NCBI GenBank assembly: GCA_033344895.1
Contig: JAWPMN010000001.1
Coordinates: 4,410,001-4,474,000 of the forward strand
Reading direction: 5' to 3'
Length of the DNA: 64,000 bases
From: Alphaproteobacteria bacterium
Lineage (GTDB): Bacteria; Pseudomonadota; Alphaproteobacteria; UBA8366; Aestuariispiraceae
The number at the start of each line of letters is the position of its first letter. The first letter of the stretch is position 1. Of the stretch, positions 44,647 through 54,611 are shown piece by piece. Below the pieces are notes generated by a model. The model made no database searches, had not been told where the DNA came from, and worked only from the letters and a program-made list of their open reading frames with translations. Both the position numbers and the translations under genes were made by a program.

Positions 44647-45069
44647 TCACTCGTTCCGGCGACGGTGCGCATTCAAGCCGATCTCGTCCAGCGCGATTCC
44701 TTCCCGGCGTCTCGCCTCCTCAGAGGCGGCAGACTCTCTGTTTTCCTTGGCGATTTCGTACTTCTTCTGATTTGCGAACGCTTCGGCCAGAACGTCCCTG
44801 GCCGCTTCGACCCGTGGCAGTACATCGTCCAGCATGGTGTCGAGTTCTCCGCGTCGCACCTTTGCGCGCGCCAGGAACAAGCCGAAACTGCCGGAAAGCT
44901 CCGGCTGGCGGCGGATCAGGTCGCTTTCCGCTTCGATGGATGCTTCAAGCGCCGCGATATCCGCCCGTATCCTATCCTCTTCGGCCAGAACCTTCTGCAA
45001 TCCGCGACGTGCCTCATCGACCTCGCTTCCGGCCAGGCGGATCAATGTCTCGAGCGTATCCTTCGCCAT
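44647..45069 (-). CDS. fliJ: Flagellar FliJ-like export protein
   Basis: 140 residues, almost entirely helical coiled coil (LETLIRLAGSEVDEARRGLQ, then KVRRGELDTMLDDVLPRVEA and AEAFANQKKYEIAKENRESA). FliJ forms the stalk inside the FliI hexamer and recycles export chaperones. Its ATG overlaps the fliI stop (TGATG at 45071-45067), so the two are translated together. The family diverges strongly, so context carries much of the call. Confidence 0.82.
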   Translation of the reverse strand: MAKDTLETLIRLAGSEVDEARRGLQKVLAEEDRIRADIAALEASIEAESDLIRRQPELSGSFGLFLARAKVRRGELDTMLDDVLPRVEAARDVLAEAFANQKKYEIAKENRESAASEEARRREGIALDEIGLNAHRRRNE

Positions 45070-46427
45070 CAGTCATCAGCCGCAGCGGAGCCGGCCTCGC
45101 CGTAGGTTTCCCCCAGAACCTCCGCAAGTTCCTGATACCCCTGTTCAAGGTTACTACGTTCGTGCTTGGCCTGCCCGATAAAGGCCTCCAACGGACCGTT
45201 ATAGGAAATCGCCTCATCCACCAGCGGATCCGATCCCTTCCGATAGGCGCCGAGACGGATCAGTTCCGCCATGTCGTCATAGGCCGCGAGCAGGCGACGC
45301 GCCCGGTTCACCAGCGCCGTCTGCTCCTCTGTGTTGCAATCCGGCATGGTTCGGGAGACGGACCGAAGAATGTTCACGGCCGGAAACCGATTGCGATGCG
45401 CAATTGTCCGGTCGAGGACGATATGCCCGTCCAGAATCCCCCGCACCGCATCGGAAATCGGCTCGTTATGGTCATCCCCCTCGACCAGCACGGTAAAGAG
45501 TCCGGTAATCGTCCCCTCGCCGGCGCCCGGCCCCGCCCGCTCCAGCAGGCGCGGCAACTCGGCAAAGACCGTCGGCGTATAGCCTTTCGTCGCCGGCGGT
45601 TCCCCGGCCGACAGTCCGATCTCGCGCTGGGCCATTGCGAAACGGGTGACACTGTCCATCAGGCACAGGACGTCCTTTCCCTGGTCCCGGAAATATTCCG
45701 CCACGGACAGGGTCACATGGGCGGCCTCTCGCCGCATCAGCGCTGATTCGTCCGACGTGGCGACGACGACCACACTTCGGGCCAACCCTTCCGGGCCGAG
45801 TTCGTCCTGGATGAACTCCTGAACTTCGCGACCGCGCTCTCCGATCAGACCGATGACGATCACTTCGGCTTCCGAGAAGCGGGCCATCATCGCCATCAGC
45901 ACGGACTTGCCGACACCGGAACCGGCAAATATGCCCATGCGCTGACCGCGGCAACAGGTCGTGAATGTGTTGAGGCAGCGCACGCCGAGGTCAATCTTCG
46001 CGCCGGTACGCCGACGGCGATGCGCCGGAACCGGTTCCGCGCGCACAGCATAGGGCTTCTCTCCCATGGTCAGCGGTCCCTGGCCGTCGACCGGTTCGGC
46101 AAAGGCATTGATGACCCGGCCGAGCCAGGCGTCTGTCGGCCGAATGGCCGGTTCGCTGTTCAGGATGACAGCCCGCGTTCCAAGCGCGACGCCCTCCAGC
46201 GCGCCGTAAGGCATGGCCAGCGCGCGCTTATCGCGAAAGCCGATGACCTCGCAGGGGATCTTTTTCCCACGCCGGGCATGCAGGGTGCACCGGTCGCCGA
46301 TCGACAGATGTCCATCGACGCCCTCAATCTCGACCAGCATGCCCTGAACCGCGGCGACACGGCCGTGGATGCTGCGTGTCGGAATGCGGCTGAAATCCGC
46401 AATGAGGTGGTCCAGTACCGTCGTCAT
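45069..46427 (-). CDS. fliI: Flagellum-specific ATPase FliI
   Basis: 452 residues. Walker A GSGVGKS is at 169-175, and [20 protein letters not shown] (191-210) is the F1-beta-like motif that follows it. [20 protein letters not shown] carries Walker B. FliI forms a hexamer beneath the export gate and uses ATP to unfold or deliver substrates. It is divergent from ctrA, with 176 bp between the starts. Its partner FliH is encoded at 32006. Confidence 0.96.
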   Translation of the reverse strand: MTTVLDHLIADFSRIPTRSIHGRVAAVQGMLVEIEGVDGHLSIGDRCTLHARRGKKIPCEVIGFRDKRALAMPYGALEGVALGTRAVILNSEPAIRPTDAWLGRVINAFAEPVDGQGPLTMGEKPYAVRAEPVPAHRRRRTGAKIDLGVRCLNTFTTCCRGQRMGIFAGSGVGKSVLMAMMARFSEAEVIVIGLIGERGREVQEFIQDELGPEGLARSVVVVATSDESALMRREAAHVTLSVAEYFRDQGKDVLCLMDSVTRFAMAQREIGLSAGEPPATKGYTPTVFAELPRLLERAGPGAGEGTITGLFTVLVEGDDHNEPISDAVRGILDGHIVLDRTIAHRNRFPAVNILRSVSRTMPDCNTEEQTALVNRARRLLAAYDDMAELIRLGAYRKGSDPLVDEAISYNGPLEAFIGQAKHERSNLEQGYQELAEVLGETYGEAGSAAADD

Positions 46428-46603
46428 TTTTCATCCAGTTTCGAGTCCCGAACCCCCGCAATTTATCGGATTCCGGAAACATTTCGATGCTTTTCAGCAT
46501 CTTGCCGCGACGCAACCATTTGGCATCGGTGCCGGTATCATGGTATCCCTATAATCAAATTCGGTTAACGCATTCGCGGCGTCGCGAACACAGGAGCGTG
46601 CTG
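46428..46603. promoter_or_regulatory. ctrA/fliI divergent control region
   Basis: Holds two GANTC (CcrM-type) sites, GAGTC at 46443-46447 and GATTC at 46469-46473. It also has TATAAT at 46550-46555 without a clear -35, and TTAACG at 46565-46570, the minus strand of which reads TTAACCGAATTT, a CtrA-type half site. The layout recalls the Caulobacter ctrA promoter, where a methylation site and CtrA sites time expression. No perfect TTAA-N7-TTAA box is present. Confidence 0.45.
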
Positions 46604-47308
46604 ATGCGCATCTTACTGGTAGAGGACGACCGCCTCACGGCACAAAGCATCGAACTGATGCTCTCGTCGGAGGGCTATGTCGTCGACCACTCGGAATTCG
46701 GCGAGGACGGGTTGGAAATCGGCAAATTGTACGATTACGACCTGATCATTCTGGATCTCATGCTTCCGGATATCGACGGATATGAAGTCCTTCGCCGCTT
46801 GCGCGATGCCCGAATTGAAACCCCTGTCCTGATCCTATCCGGACTGGCCGAGATGGATAACAAGATCAAGGGCCTGGGCTACGGCGCCGACGATTACCTG
46901 ACCAAACCGTTCGACAAGCGCGAGTTGATGGCACGGATTCAGGCGATCGTGCGACGCGCGCGCGGCCATTCCCAATCCACCATCAATGTCGGCGCCTTGA
47001 GTGTGAACCTTGATTCCCGAACGGTGGAAATCGAAGGGCGACCGGTCCATCTGACCGGCAAGGAATTCGGCATCATGGAACTTCTGGCCCTGCGCAAGGG
47101 CTCGACACTGACCAAGGAGATGTTCCCGAACCATCTCTACGGCGGTATGGACGAACCGGAAGCCAAGATCATCGATGTCTTCGTCTGCAAACTGCGCAAG
47201 AAACTGGCGACGGCGGCGGACGGCGACAACTACATCGAAACCGTCTGGGGCCGGGGCTATGTGCTGCGGGATCCGAATGAGGGCGGTGAACGAAAAAAGG
47301 CCGGCTGA
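46604..47308 (+). CDS. ctrA: Cell-cycle response regulator CtrA
   Basis: 234 residues; CAGGAGCG precedes the ATG at 46604. The receiver domain starts [20 protein letters not shown] with the phospho-acceptor Asp51 ([15 protein letters not shown]) and the partner Lys in [14 protein letters not shown]. The OmpR-type winged helix has [20 protein letters not shown] and [20 protein letters not shown]. The sequence is close to Caulobacter CtrA. It controls division, DNA replication and flagellar genes. The fliI/fliJ genes are divergent from it. The tail ends in KKAG rather than the Ala-Ala of Caulobacter, which matters for ClpXP recognition. Confidence 0.97.
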   Translation: MRILLVEDDRLTAQSIELMLSSEGYVVDHSEFGEDGLEIGKLYDYDLIILDLMLPDIDGYEVLRRLRDARIETPVLILSGLAEMDNKIKGLGYGADDYLTKPFDKRELMARIQAIVRRARGHSQSTINVGALSVNLDSRTVEIEGRPVHLTGKEFGIMELLALRKGSTLTKEMFPNHLYGGMDEPEAKIIDVFVCKLRKKLATAADGDNYIETVWGRGYVLRDPNEGGERKKAG

Positions 47309-47320
47309 CGCCGACCTTTT
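47293..47320 (+). terminator. Terminator overlapping the ctrA stop codon
   Basis: AAAAAAGGCCGGC (47293-47305), loop around TGA, then GCCGACCTTTTCC (47309-47321). The stem has one C-A mismatch and carries A and T tracts on its arms. The ctrA stop (47306-47308) lies in the loop. It may act in both directions against the convergent gene at 47342. Confidence 0.55.
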
Positions 47321-47341
47321 CCCCATGTTTTCGCCGCGCGC

Positions 47342-48484
47342 CTAATCTTCGAGCAGCGCGCCCTGTTGGCGGCTGGCCAGCGGTTTGCGTCCGGCGACCT
47401 TGCCAATGCGCTCTCCCGCCTCGACCAGTCGCAAATCAACCCGGGCGAAGAAGATTCCGTCGGTCTCCGAGCGCAAGACCGTCCGCCCCTTGGTGGGATC
47501 CGCGGCGGAAATGTCGATCAATTCCGCCAGAACCTGCCCTTCCCGCACCATCTCGCCGACGTCGGCCTTGTAGGCCAGTAGACCACTTTCCAGTGCGGTT
47601 ACCGTGTCGACCTCCTCCAGGCGATAGGGTTCCGGCGCATCGGGCATTTCCGGCGCATCTCCGGAAATCGCGCCCTGTGCAATGAGGAAATTATAGAGGC
47701 CCGTTGCATCGCTGTGGCCCAGTTCGTCGCTGATGTCGTCTTTCCCGCGCAGTTCCAGGGTGCACCCGAAACATGCCATCGGCAAACTATTGCCGTTCTC
47801 AACCAGATCCCCCATGCGACGCCATACGCCGGCGTTGCAATCGTCGAAAGAGAATCCGCCGGCTTCCTCTTCCAGAAGGACGATCGGAATGTCGGAATAG
47901 GCCGCCAGGGCAACCCCTTGATCCGCGTGACGGCGGTGGCAATAGAGATGCGCCAGGCTTTCATTGTCGCAGTGAATGTCGATGACATGATCGGCATCGA
48001 TGCTCAGCGACAGTAGCTGGGCACGCCAGTGTGCAGTGTCCGTGCGCGTCGACAGATCGCCGACAGCCTTCAGCAACGCCGCGCGCATGGCCGGAACGTC
48101 CCGCTCCGCGTCACCGCTCAACGCGCCGTTCAGATAGGACGCCGCACCGGCCGACAGGTCCGGCCAGTTGCGATTGAAGTTGCCGGACCCGTCCTGGGCA
48201 TAGCGCCCTGCCGCAGCACCACCGATGCGCTGCGACAGGCCTATCGGATTGGCATAGGGCAACACCACGATCTCCCCGGTGATCCGGCCCGCGGCATCCG
48301 CCTCGGCCAGCATCGGGATAAGGTGGTTCAACGCCATCAGCCCCGGCCATTCATCGGCATGCAGCGCCGCCTGCAGATAGGTCTTGGGCCGCGCGTCGCG
48401 TTCACCAAAACGATGAACCGTCAGAAAGCGTTCCGTACCCGGAGACGGCGATTTAAGGGGGATGCGTTCCACGCTATGGGTCAT
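47342..48484 (-). CDS. AstE/aspartoacylase-family zinc deacylase with C-terminal beta-barrel domain
   Basis: 380 residues from the ATG at 48484 with a GAAGAG site; a longer frame to 48709 overlaps the next gene. ALHADEWPG supplies the first His and Glu of the M14 zinc site, and VIDIHCDNE the second His. VVLPYANPIGLSQR is also typical of the succinylglutamate desuccinylase/aspartoacylase family. The C-terminal 80 residues (ALESGLLAYKADVGEMVREG) resemble a lipoyl-type barrel found in some members. The substrate is unknown. It is divergent from the gamma-glutamyltransferase gene. Confidence 0.85.
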   Translation of the reverse strand: MTHSVERIPLKSPSPGTERFLTVHRFGERDARPKTYLQAALHADEWPGLMALNHLIPMLAEADAAGRITGEIVVLPYANPIGLSQRIGGAAAGRYAQDGSGNFNRNWPDLSAGAASYLNGALSGDAERDVPAMRAALLKAVGDLSTRTDTAHWRAQLLSLSIDADHVIDIHCDNESLAHLYCHRRHADQGVALAAYSDIPIVLLEEEAGGFSFDDCNAGVWRRMGDLVENGNSLPMACFGCTLELRGKDDISDELGHSDATGLYNFLIAQGAISGDAPEMPDAPEPYRLEEVDTVTALESGLLAYKADVGEMVREGQVLAELIDISAADPTKGRTVLRSETDGIFFARVDLRLVEAGERIGKVAGRKPLASRQQGALLED

Positions 48485-48608
48485 GATGCTACTCTTCAGA
48501 GTGAGGGATGCCGGACCGTACGGCGCCCCCCCCGACCCGACAAGCCCGACTTTCTGATTTGCCCGAAAATCCCTAGAATGACCGGATGGACGGTGTTCGG
48601 GGGATGTA

Positions 48609-50129
48609 ATGGCGGCGGCGGTAGCGGCTGGGAACAGTGAGACGGCGCGTGTCGCCGCGGACGTCCTGCGCATGGGCGGCAACGCCTTCGATGCCGCCAT
48701 CGCCGGCATGACGGCGGCCTGTGTTACGGAGCCCGTTCTGTGTTCCTATGGCGGCGGCGGCTTTCTTATGGCCGCGCCGAGCGATCAGCCGGTTCACATC
48801 GTCGACTTCTTCACCCAGACCCCCGGGCGGGCGGTGACGGACGGACTGGATTTTGCCGAAATCCATGCCGATTTCGGGACGACCACCCAGGCCTTCCATA
48901 TCGGGCGGGCCGCTGCGGCGGTGCCGGGCATGGTCGCCGGATTGTTCCACATCCATCGAACCCTGGGGCGAATGCCGCTGAAGGAGGCCCTGGCCCCGGC
49001 AATCGACCTGGCGCGGGAGGGCGCGCCCCTCGATCCGCTTCAGGCGATCGTGCTTGAGGTGGTGACCCCGATTGCGATGTCCACCGAGGGATCCCGTGCC
49101 CTATACTGCAACACCGACGGTAGCCTGAAACGCACCGGCGATCGCTTTCGTCCCGACGGGTTCGCAGATTTTCTGGATGCGCTCGTCACGGAAGGCGCGG
49201 ACCTGTTCTACCGGGGCGACGTGGCCAGAGCGATCTGTCGCGATTGCGCAGATGGCGGGCTGCTGACGGCGGAGGATCTGGCCGGATACCGGGTTGCGAC
49301 CCGACCGCCCCGGCGCCTCGACTACCGCGGCGCGTGCATCTCACTCAACGATCTGCCGTCCTCCGGTGGACCGCTGATCGATTTTGCCCTGACCCTGATG
49401 GACCGCATGAAGGACCCATCGGCAACGGATTCGGGACAGCGCGCCGCGATCCTCGCCGAGGTCATGGCCCGAACCGGCGACGCGCGCCGTCGCAGCGGGT
49501 TCGCCGACGACCCCGGCCCGGACAGCCTGCTGCGCCTGTTTGACGAGGAACTCCCGACGTCGAACACCATCGCGCTGAAGACCGGCGGCACCACGCATCT
49601 GTCGATTGTCGACGCAGACGGTGCGCTCGCCGCCCTGTCCCTGTCGAACGGGGAAGGGAATGGACGCGTCATTCCGGGCACCGGTATCGCCATGAACAAC
49701 ATGCTGGGAGAAGAGGACCTGAATCCCGGCGGGTTCTTCACCTGGCGGCCGAACAGCCGTGTCTCCTCGATGATGTCACCCTGCATTGCGTCCCTGCCGG
49801 ATGGGCGGCGAGTGGCGTTGGGCAGCGGCGGGTCGAACCGGATACGCAGCGCCATCCTGCAGGTCCTGCTGAACCTGATCGACGGCGATCTGACGCCTGA
49901 AGCCGCCATTGCCGCCCCCCGACTGCATGTCGAGAAAGGACATCTGAGCGTTGAGGGCGGCCATCCGCCAGCGGTCGTCGCACGGCTGGTTCAGGACTTT
50001 CCCGACAGTCAGGTCTGGGAGGATCAAAGCTTTTTCTTCGGCGGTGTGCACCTGGCGGGAACCGGCCCGGACGGTGTATTTGCCGCGGGCGATCCGCGCC
50101 GCGGTGGCGCCGCCGTTCTGGTCGCCTGA
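48609..50129 (+). CDS. Gamma-glutamyltransferase-family Ntn hydrolase
   Basis: 506 residues. The autocleavage and catalytic Thr is T328 in GGTTHLSIVDADG. VLRMGGNAFDAAIAG (about 19-33) and LCSYGGGGFLMAA (44-55) are standard, and GSGGSNRIRSAILQV lies in the small subunit. There is no signal peptide, so it is probably cytoplasmic, unlike E. coli Ggt. Together with the divergent deacylase it may degrade an N-acyl or gamma-glutamyl compound, but this is inference. Confidence 0.9.
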   Translation: MAAAVAAGNSETARVAADVLRMGGNAFDAAIAGMTAACVTEPVLCSYGGGGFLMAAPSDQPVHIVDFFTQTPGRAVTDGLDFAEIHADFGTTTQAFHIGRAAAAVPGMVAGLFHIHRTLGRMPLKEALAPAIDLAREGAPLDPLQAIVLEVVTPIAMSTEGSRALYCNTDGSLKRTGDRFRPDGFADFLDALVTEGADLFYRGDVARAICRDCADGGLLTAEDLAGYRVATRPPRRLDYRGACISLNDLPSSGGPLIDFALTLMDRMKDPSATDSGQRAAILAEVMARTGDARRRSGFADDPGPDSLLRLFDEELPTSNTIALKTGGTTHLSIVDADGALAALSLSNGEGNGRVIPGTGIAMNNMLGEEDLNPGGFFTWRPNSRVSSMMSPCIASLPDGRRVALGSGGSNRIRSAILQVLLNLIDGDLTPEAAIAAPRLHVEKGHLSVEGGHPPAVVARLVQDFPDSQVWEDQSFFFGGVHLAGTGPDGVFAAGDPRRGGAAVLVA

Positions 50130-50135
50130 CCTGAT

Positions 50136-50753
50136 CTATCCCCGGAACGCCGGGAAGTCCTGGTACCAGTTCTCGTGCCTGCCGCCATGATTGGCCATGC
50201 CGGGTTTGGTCAGACAGCCGCGCGGCCGGATATAGCTGTCGATGCGGCCTTCCGGCTGTTCACGCCATTGCAGGTTCAGGGCGGCCAGTTTCGGGAAGAA
50301 CCACTGACTGTGATAGGGCAGATGGTCGTGGATGTACCAGGCCAGTCCGCGCCAGTCGGCCCCCTTGTCATAGCGATCGGCAAACCACGGGATGACGATG
50401 CAGGCAGTGGCCCCCAGTCGTCCCGCCCTGTCGCGACGATCCCAGATGTGATGGGCCCGGTTCGCCTCATTGCGCGCGCAGTTCATGCCATTCTCGTTCC
50501 CGAACCGATTCACCTGAGGCGAGCGATAACTCGACCTTACGGCAATCCTGCCGAAGGTTTCCTGCAAGGGTTCCAGCAAAGTCTCGCACAACCCTTTTCC
50601 CGCCTCGATAGCGGTGTCCGGATCTTCCGGAACATTGCTCATTCCATGCATGGCTGCGACTTCGCTGAACAGAAAATCGCGCATGAAGAAACTCTCGCTG
50701 AGCCGCACCCGACCCAGTGTTTCCAAGGATCTCCAGGTCATTGGTCTGCGCAT
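50136..50753 (-). CDS. Peptidase M15-like protein
   Basis: 205 residues from the ATG at 50753 with AGGACA upstream; an extension to 50822 is possible but poorly supported. VRSSYRSPQVNRFGNENG and then the His-containing HHIWDRRDRAGRLGATACIV recall the zinc fold of the M15 / D,D-carboxypeptidase superfamily. The latter part (HDHLPYHSQWFFPKLAALNL) has no clear second metal motif, so activity is uncertain. It has no signal peptide. It ends seven bases after the convergent Ggt gene. Confidence 0.65.
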   Translation of the reverse strand: MRRPMTWRSLETLGRVRLSESFFMRDFLFSEVAAMHGMSNVPEDPDTAIEAGKGLCETLLEPLQETFGRIAVRSSYRSPQVNRFGNENGMNCARNEANRAHHIWDRRDRAGRLGATACIVIPWFADRYDKGADWRGLAWYIHDHLPYHSQWFFPKLAALNLQWREQPEGRIDSYIRPRGCLTKPGMANHGGRHENWYQDFPAFRG

Positions 50754-51014
50754 GACTGTCCTGCCTGTTTCGGTTCGTTCATCCCTGACCGGAACTCCTA
50801 ACGTCTCTGCATGGAACGGCACACCCGATTTCCGGCATTGGACACTTCAACTTTCAATACACGAGATACGGGCAGTAGCATCCTGCACCGCGTACTGCGC
50901 GACAGTTTGAGCCACGCGATTGAATTCGAACAATAGAATGTTTGCATTTCTCGTTAAACGTGTTCACCATTTCTGAGAACTCGGTTTCGTAAACAGACAG
51001 GGTGACAATCTGCG

Positions 51015-52484
51015 ATGATCCACGATCCGAAAACTCTCCGGTCCATGGTTGAGAACATGCCGATCAACGTCATGACCTGCGACCTGAAATCCTTCAAGAT
51101 CGACTTTCTGAACGCGGCTGCAAGGAAGACCCTGAAGTCGATCGAACATGCCCTCCCCTGCCCCGCCGACCGAATGCTGGGAACTTCGATCGACGTGTTT
51201 CACAAGAACCCCGCGCACCAGCGGAAGATGCTGGCCGACGTCAAGAACTTGCCGCATCGTGCGGTCATATCGATCGGCGGCGAAAAGCTGGACCTGCACA
51301 TAACGCCGATCCTTGATCGTCGCGGCAAGTATATCGCCCCCATGGTGACATGGTCTGTCATCACGGAGAAGGCCAGGCAGGAGGAAAGCGTGCTGGTCCA
51401 GCAACAGATGCTGGACCAGATTCCGGTAAACGCGATGATGTGCGAACTGGAAAACTTCACCATTACCTACGCCAACGATGCAACGGTCCGCACCTTGTCC
51501 GGCCTGGAACACCTGCTGCCGATCAAGGCAAAGGATCTGGTCGGAACAAGCATTGACGTGTTCCACAAGGCGCCGGAACACCAGCGCAGGCTGCTGCGGG
51601 ACGAAAGCAACCTGCCGTACAACACCAAGATCCGGTTGGGCCCGGAGACGCTGGACCTTCGGGTTTCCGCCATTCACGGAAATGACGGTCGATACATCGC
51701 GGCATTGCTGACCTGGTCGGTCGTGACGCGTCAGGTCAAAGTGGCGGACGATTTTGAATCCAATGTGAAATCCATCGTCGACGGCGTCTCGTCCGCGGCG
51801 ACCGAGCTACAGGCGACATCCGAAACGATGGCCACAGGAGCCGAAGAAGCGAATGTTCAGGCCAATACGGTTGCCGCCGCCTCCGAAGAACTCGCGAAAT
51901 CCATTGAGGAAATCAGCAGCCAGGTCGCCAAGGCGTCCGACATTTCCCGCAGCGGCGTGGAGCGGGCGCGCAATTCCAACCAGCAGGTCCAGGGCCTGGC
52001 CGAGGCTGCGTCGAAGATTGGCGACGTCGTGGAACTGATCAACGACATTGCCAGCCAGACGAACCTTCTGGCGCTAAACGCGACAATCGAGGCGGCGCGC
52101 GCCGGTGAAGCCGGCAAGGGGTTCGCTGTCGTCGCGAATGAAGTCAAGTCGCTGGCCAACCAGACCGCAAGAGCCACGGACGAAATCGGTAGCCAGATCC
52201 GCAGCATCCAGACCGCAACGACCGGCGCGGTCGACGCGATCGGTGCCATTACGGAAATCATCTCCCAGATCAGCGAAATTTCCGGAACGATCTCTGCCGC
52301 CGTGGAGGAACAAGGGACGGCCACGAAGGAAGTCACCGCCAACATTGCCGGTGTCAGCCAGGCCTCCAGCGAAACCGGATCCGCCGCCGGTGAGACGTTG
52401 CGGGCTGCCTCCGAGCTAAGCCGTCAGGCCGAATCCCTCTCCTCCTCCGTCGACGACTTCCTCCGCGAGGTCCGCGCCCTGTAA
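51015..52484 (+). CDS. Soluble methyl-accepting chemotaxis protein with two PAS-like repeats
   Basis: 489 residues, no transmembrane segment. Residues 1-240 hold two related PAS-like modules; [15 protein letters not shown] (56-70) and [15 protein letters not shown] (177-191) are almost identical 121 residues apart. The C-terminal signalling domain carries the highly conserved hairpin tip [20 protein letters not shown], and methylation-type helices [20 protein letters not shown]. It should signal to CheA in the cytoplasm. No che genes are near. The 192-bp upstream gap is AT-rich but shows no clear promoter. Confidence 0.93.
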   Translation: MIHDPKTLRSMVENMPINVMTCDLKSFKIDFLNAAARKTLKSIEHALPCPADRMLGTSIDVFHKNPAHQRKMLADVKNLPHRAVISIGGEKLDLHITPILDRRGKYIAPMVTWSVITEKARQEESVLVQQQMLDQIPVNAMMCELENFTITYANDATVRTLSGLEHLLPIKAKDLVGTSIDVFHKAPEHQRRLLRDESNLPYNTKIRLGPETLDLRVSAIHGNDGRYIAALLTWSVVTRQVKVADDFESNVKSIVDGVSSAATELQATSETMATGAEEANVQANTVAAASEELAKSIEEISSQVAKASDISRSGVERARNSNQQVQGLAEAASKIGDVVELINDIASQTNLLALNATIEAARAGEAGKGFAVVANEVKSLANQTARATDEIGSQIRSIQTATTGAVDAIGAITEIISQISEISGTISAAVEEQGTATKEVTANIAGVSQASSETGSAAGETLRAASELSRQAESLSSSVDDFLREVRAL

Positions 52485-52621
52485 GTTTGCCAGGCACTTC
52501 CTCCGGTTCCGCCCTGAATGTCGCGTTCCGGCTCTTCGGTGACGATACCGCGATTGACGCGCCGCCGGGCCGGTGCGAAGAGCGTCGGACGGTCTGCAAT
52601 GCGAACGGCGGAGGGAAGCGG

Positions 52622-54610
52622 ATGGCATTGTTGTTGGGCATCGATACGGGGGGCACCTACACCGACGCCGTTCTGTTCGACGACGAAAGCCGCACCGTGT
52701 TGGCGTCGGCCAAGGCGCTGACCTCCAAGCATGATCTTTCCATATGTGTTCGCGAAGCGACAACCGCCGCGCTGCAGTCCGCGCCGGACCTGAATCCAAC
52801 CCAAATTCGCCTCGTTTCGCTTTCCACGACGCTGGCAACCAATGCCCTGGTTGAGCAGCATGGATTCCCGGTCGGCCTGATCCTGATCGGGCAGGACGAG
52901 AAAGCCCTGGACCGGGCCGGTCTGCGCGCTGCGATGGGGTCCGACCCCGTGCTGTTTCTGGAAGGCGGGCATGGACCGGACGGCCATGAACGGATGCCGC
53001 TGAACCTGAAGGAGGCCTTGCCGAAGATCGACGCCCTGGCGGAAAAGGTCTCTGCCGTCGCGATCTGCGGCTATTTCGGTGTCCGCAATCCCAGCCATGA
53101 AGTTGCCGTCCGGGATGCCGTGCGATCGCGCATCGACCTGCCCGTCACCTGTGCCCATGAAATGGCCAGCGCGCTCGACGCCCCGCGCCGCGCGCTGACG
53201 GCATTGTTGAACGCACGCCTCGTGCCGCTGATTCAGCAACTGATCCGGGCGGTCGAGGGCATGCTGTCCGAAAATGGCATCGAGGCCCCCCTGATGGTTG
53301 TCAAAGGGGACGGTTCGCTGATTTCGGCGGAAACCGCCCTGACACGCCCGGTCGAAACAATCCTCAGCGGCCCGGCGGCCAGTGTCGTCGGTGCCCAGTT
53401 CCTCAGCGGTCGCGAGGACTGCGTCATCTCTGACATCGGCGGCACCACGACCGACATCGCGGTCCTGCGGAATGCCCGACCGGTCCTGGCGCCGGACGGT
53501 GCGATTGTCGGCGGGTACCGAACGATGGTGGAAGCCATTGCGGTTCACACGATCGGCCTGGGCGGCGACAGCGAGATCGGGCTGGATGACGAGAAGCGCC
53601 TGCGGGTCGGACCGCGCCGCATGGTGCCGATCAGCTTGCTGGCCCGCGACCACGATACCGTTCTGCCGATCCTGGAAGCGCAATTGGCGCGGCCATGGCC
53701 GAAGCCGCATGACGGCCGGTTCGCAATCAAACTGCGCGAACGCCGCGGCGGGGCCCTCAGCCGCGGGGAACAGCGCGTCTGGGATGCCTTGCAGGACGGG
53801 CCGAAATCCCTTGAACAATTGCTGGCTGCCCGGGCACCGGAACAACCGCTGTTGCGCCTTGTGGATCGGGGGCTGGTGATCCTGTGCGGCTTCACCCCCT
53901 CGGACGCGGCCCATGTGCTGGGACTGCACGCGGATTGGAATGTCGACGCGGCGCGCCTTGCATCCGAACTGAGCGCCCGCACGGAGCGCCGCCCGGGAAT
54001 CCCGCTGGCGGATTCCGGCGAGGAACTGGCCCGTCAGGTCATCGACCGGCTGACGATACAATCCTGCATGGCCGTGGTGGAGACGGTGTTGCCCGACGCG
54101 CCCGGGCGCAGCGGCCGACGCTTCATGGAGGCGGCCTTTACGGCCCATGACGCGTCCGAAGACCTGATCGATTTCGAAGTCCGGCTGCGCCGGCCGCTGA
54201 TCGGCATCGGCGCCCCCGCCCGCACCTATTATCCGGAAATCGCAAAACGCCTGAACACGGAATTCGACGTGCCCCGTTTCGCGGAGGTCTGCAATGCCGT
54301 CGGTGCCGTCGCGGGCGGCGTCAGTCAGCGTGTGCAGATCCTGATCACCTCCCCCGCGGAGGGCCTGTTCCGGGTGCATGGTCTGGATGGTGTCACGGAC
54401 TTCCGGGACCTGGAAGAAGCTGCCGCAAGCGCGATCGGCCTCGCGGAATCTGAGGCCAGAGCCAGGGCGGTCGATGCCGGCGCCACCGAGATCCGGGTCG
54501 AATCCAGCCGTGACGACCGGGTCGCGACCGTCGCCGGTTCATTCCAGGTCTTCATCGAAAGCCGGATCGGCGCCACCGCCTACGGCCGCCCGAAACTGGC
54601 CGGCGCGTGA
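52622..54610 (+). CDS. Hydantoinase/oxoprolinase family protein (HyuA-like)
   Basis: 662 residues from the ATG at 52622 with GGAGGGAAG upstream; an open extension to 52487 lacks such a site. LGIDTGGTYTDAVLFD is the ATPase-type N-terminal motif, and SDIGGTTTDIAVLRNARPVL lies near residue 280. EAIAVHTIGLGGDSEIGLDD follows. The family hydrolyses cyclic amides such as 5-oxoproline or hydantoins with ATP. No HyuB partner is encoded beside it, so the substrate is open. A long antisense frame is a shadow. Confidence 0.88.
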   Translation: MALLLGIDTGGTYTDAVLFDDESRTVLASAKALTSKHDLSICVREATTAALQSAPDLNPTQIRLVSLSTTLATNALVEQHGFPVGLILIGQDEKALDRAGLRAAMGSDPVLFLEGGHGPDGHERMPLNLKEALPKIDALAEKVSAVAICGYFGVRNPSHEVAVRDAVRSRIDLPVTCAHEMASALDAPRRALTALLNARLVPLIQQLIRAVEGMLSENGIEAPLMVVKGDGSLISAETALTRPVETILSGPAASVVGAQFLSGREDCVISDIGGTTTDIAVLRNARPVLAPDGAIVGGYRTMVEAIAVHTIGLGGDSEIGLDDEKRLRVGPRRMVPISLLARDHDTVLPILEAQLARPWPKPHDGRFAIKLRERRGGALSRGEQRVWDALQDGPKSLEQLLAARAPEQPLLRLVDRGLVILCGFTPSDAAHVLGLHADWNVDAARLASELSARTERRPGIPLADSGEELARQVIDRLTIQSCMAVVETVLPDAPGRSGRRFMEAAFTAHDASEDLIDFEVRLRRPLIGIGAPARTYYPEIAKRLNTEFDVPRFAEVCNAVGAVAGGVSQRVQILITSPAEGLFRVHGLDGVTDFRDLEEAAASAIGLAESEARARAVDAGATEIRVESSRDDRVATVAGSFQVFIESRIGATAYGRPKLAGA

Positions 54611-54611
54611 G

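Noticed and set aside
52424-54379. A 651-residue minus-strand open frame
   Set aside because: It lies antisense to the hydantoinase gene, whose motifs are clear; the antisense product is His/Gln/Arg-rich with no family motif. High GC makes such shadows common.
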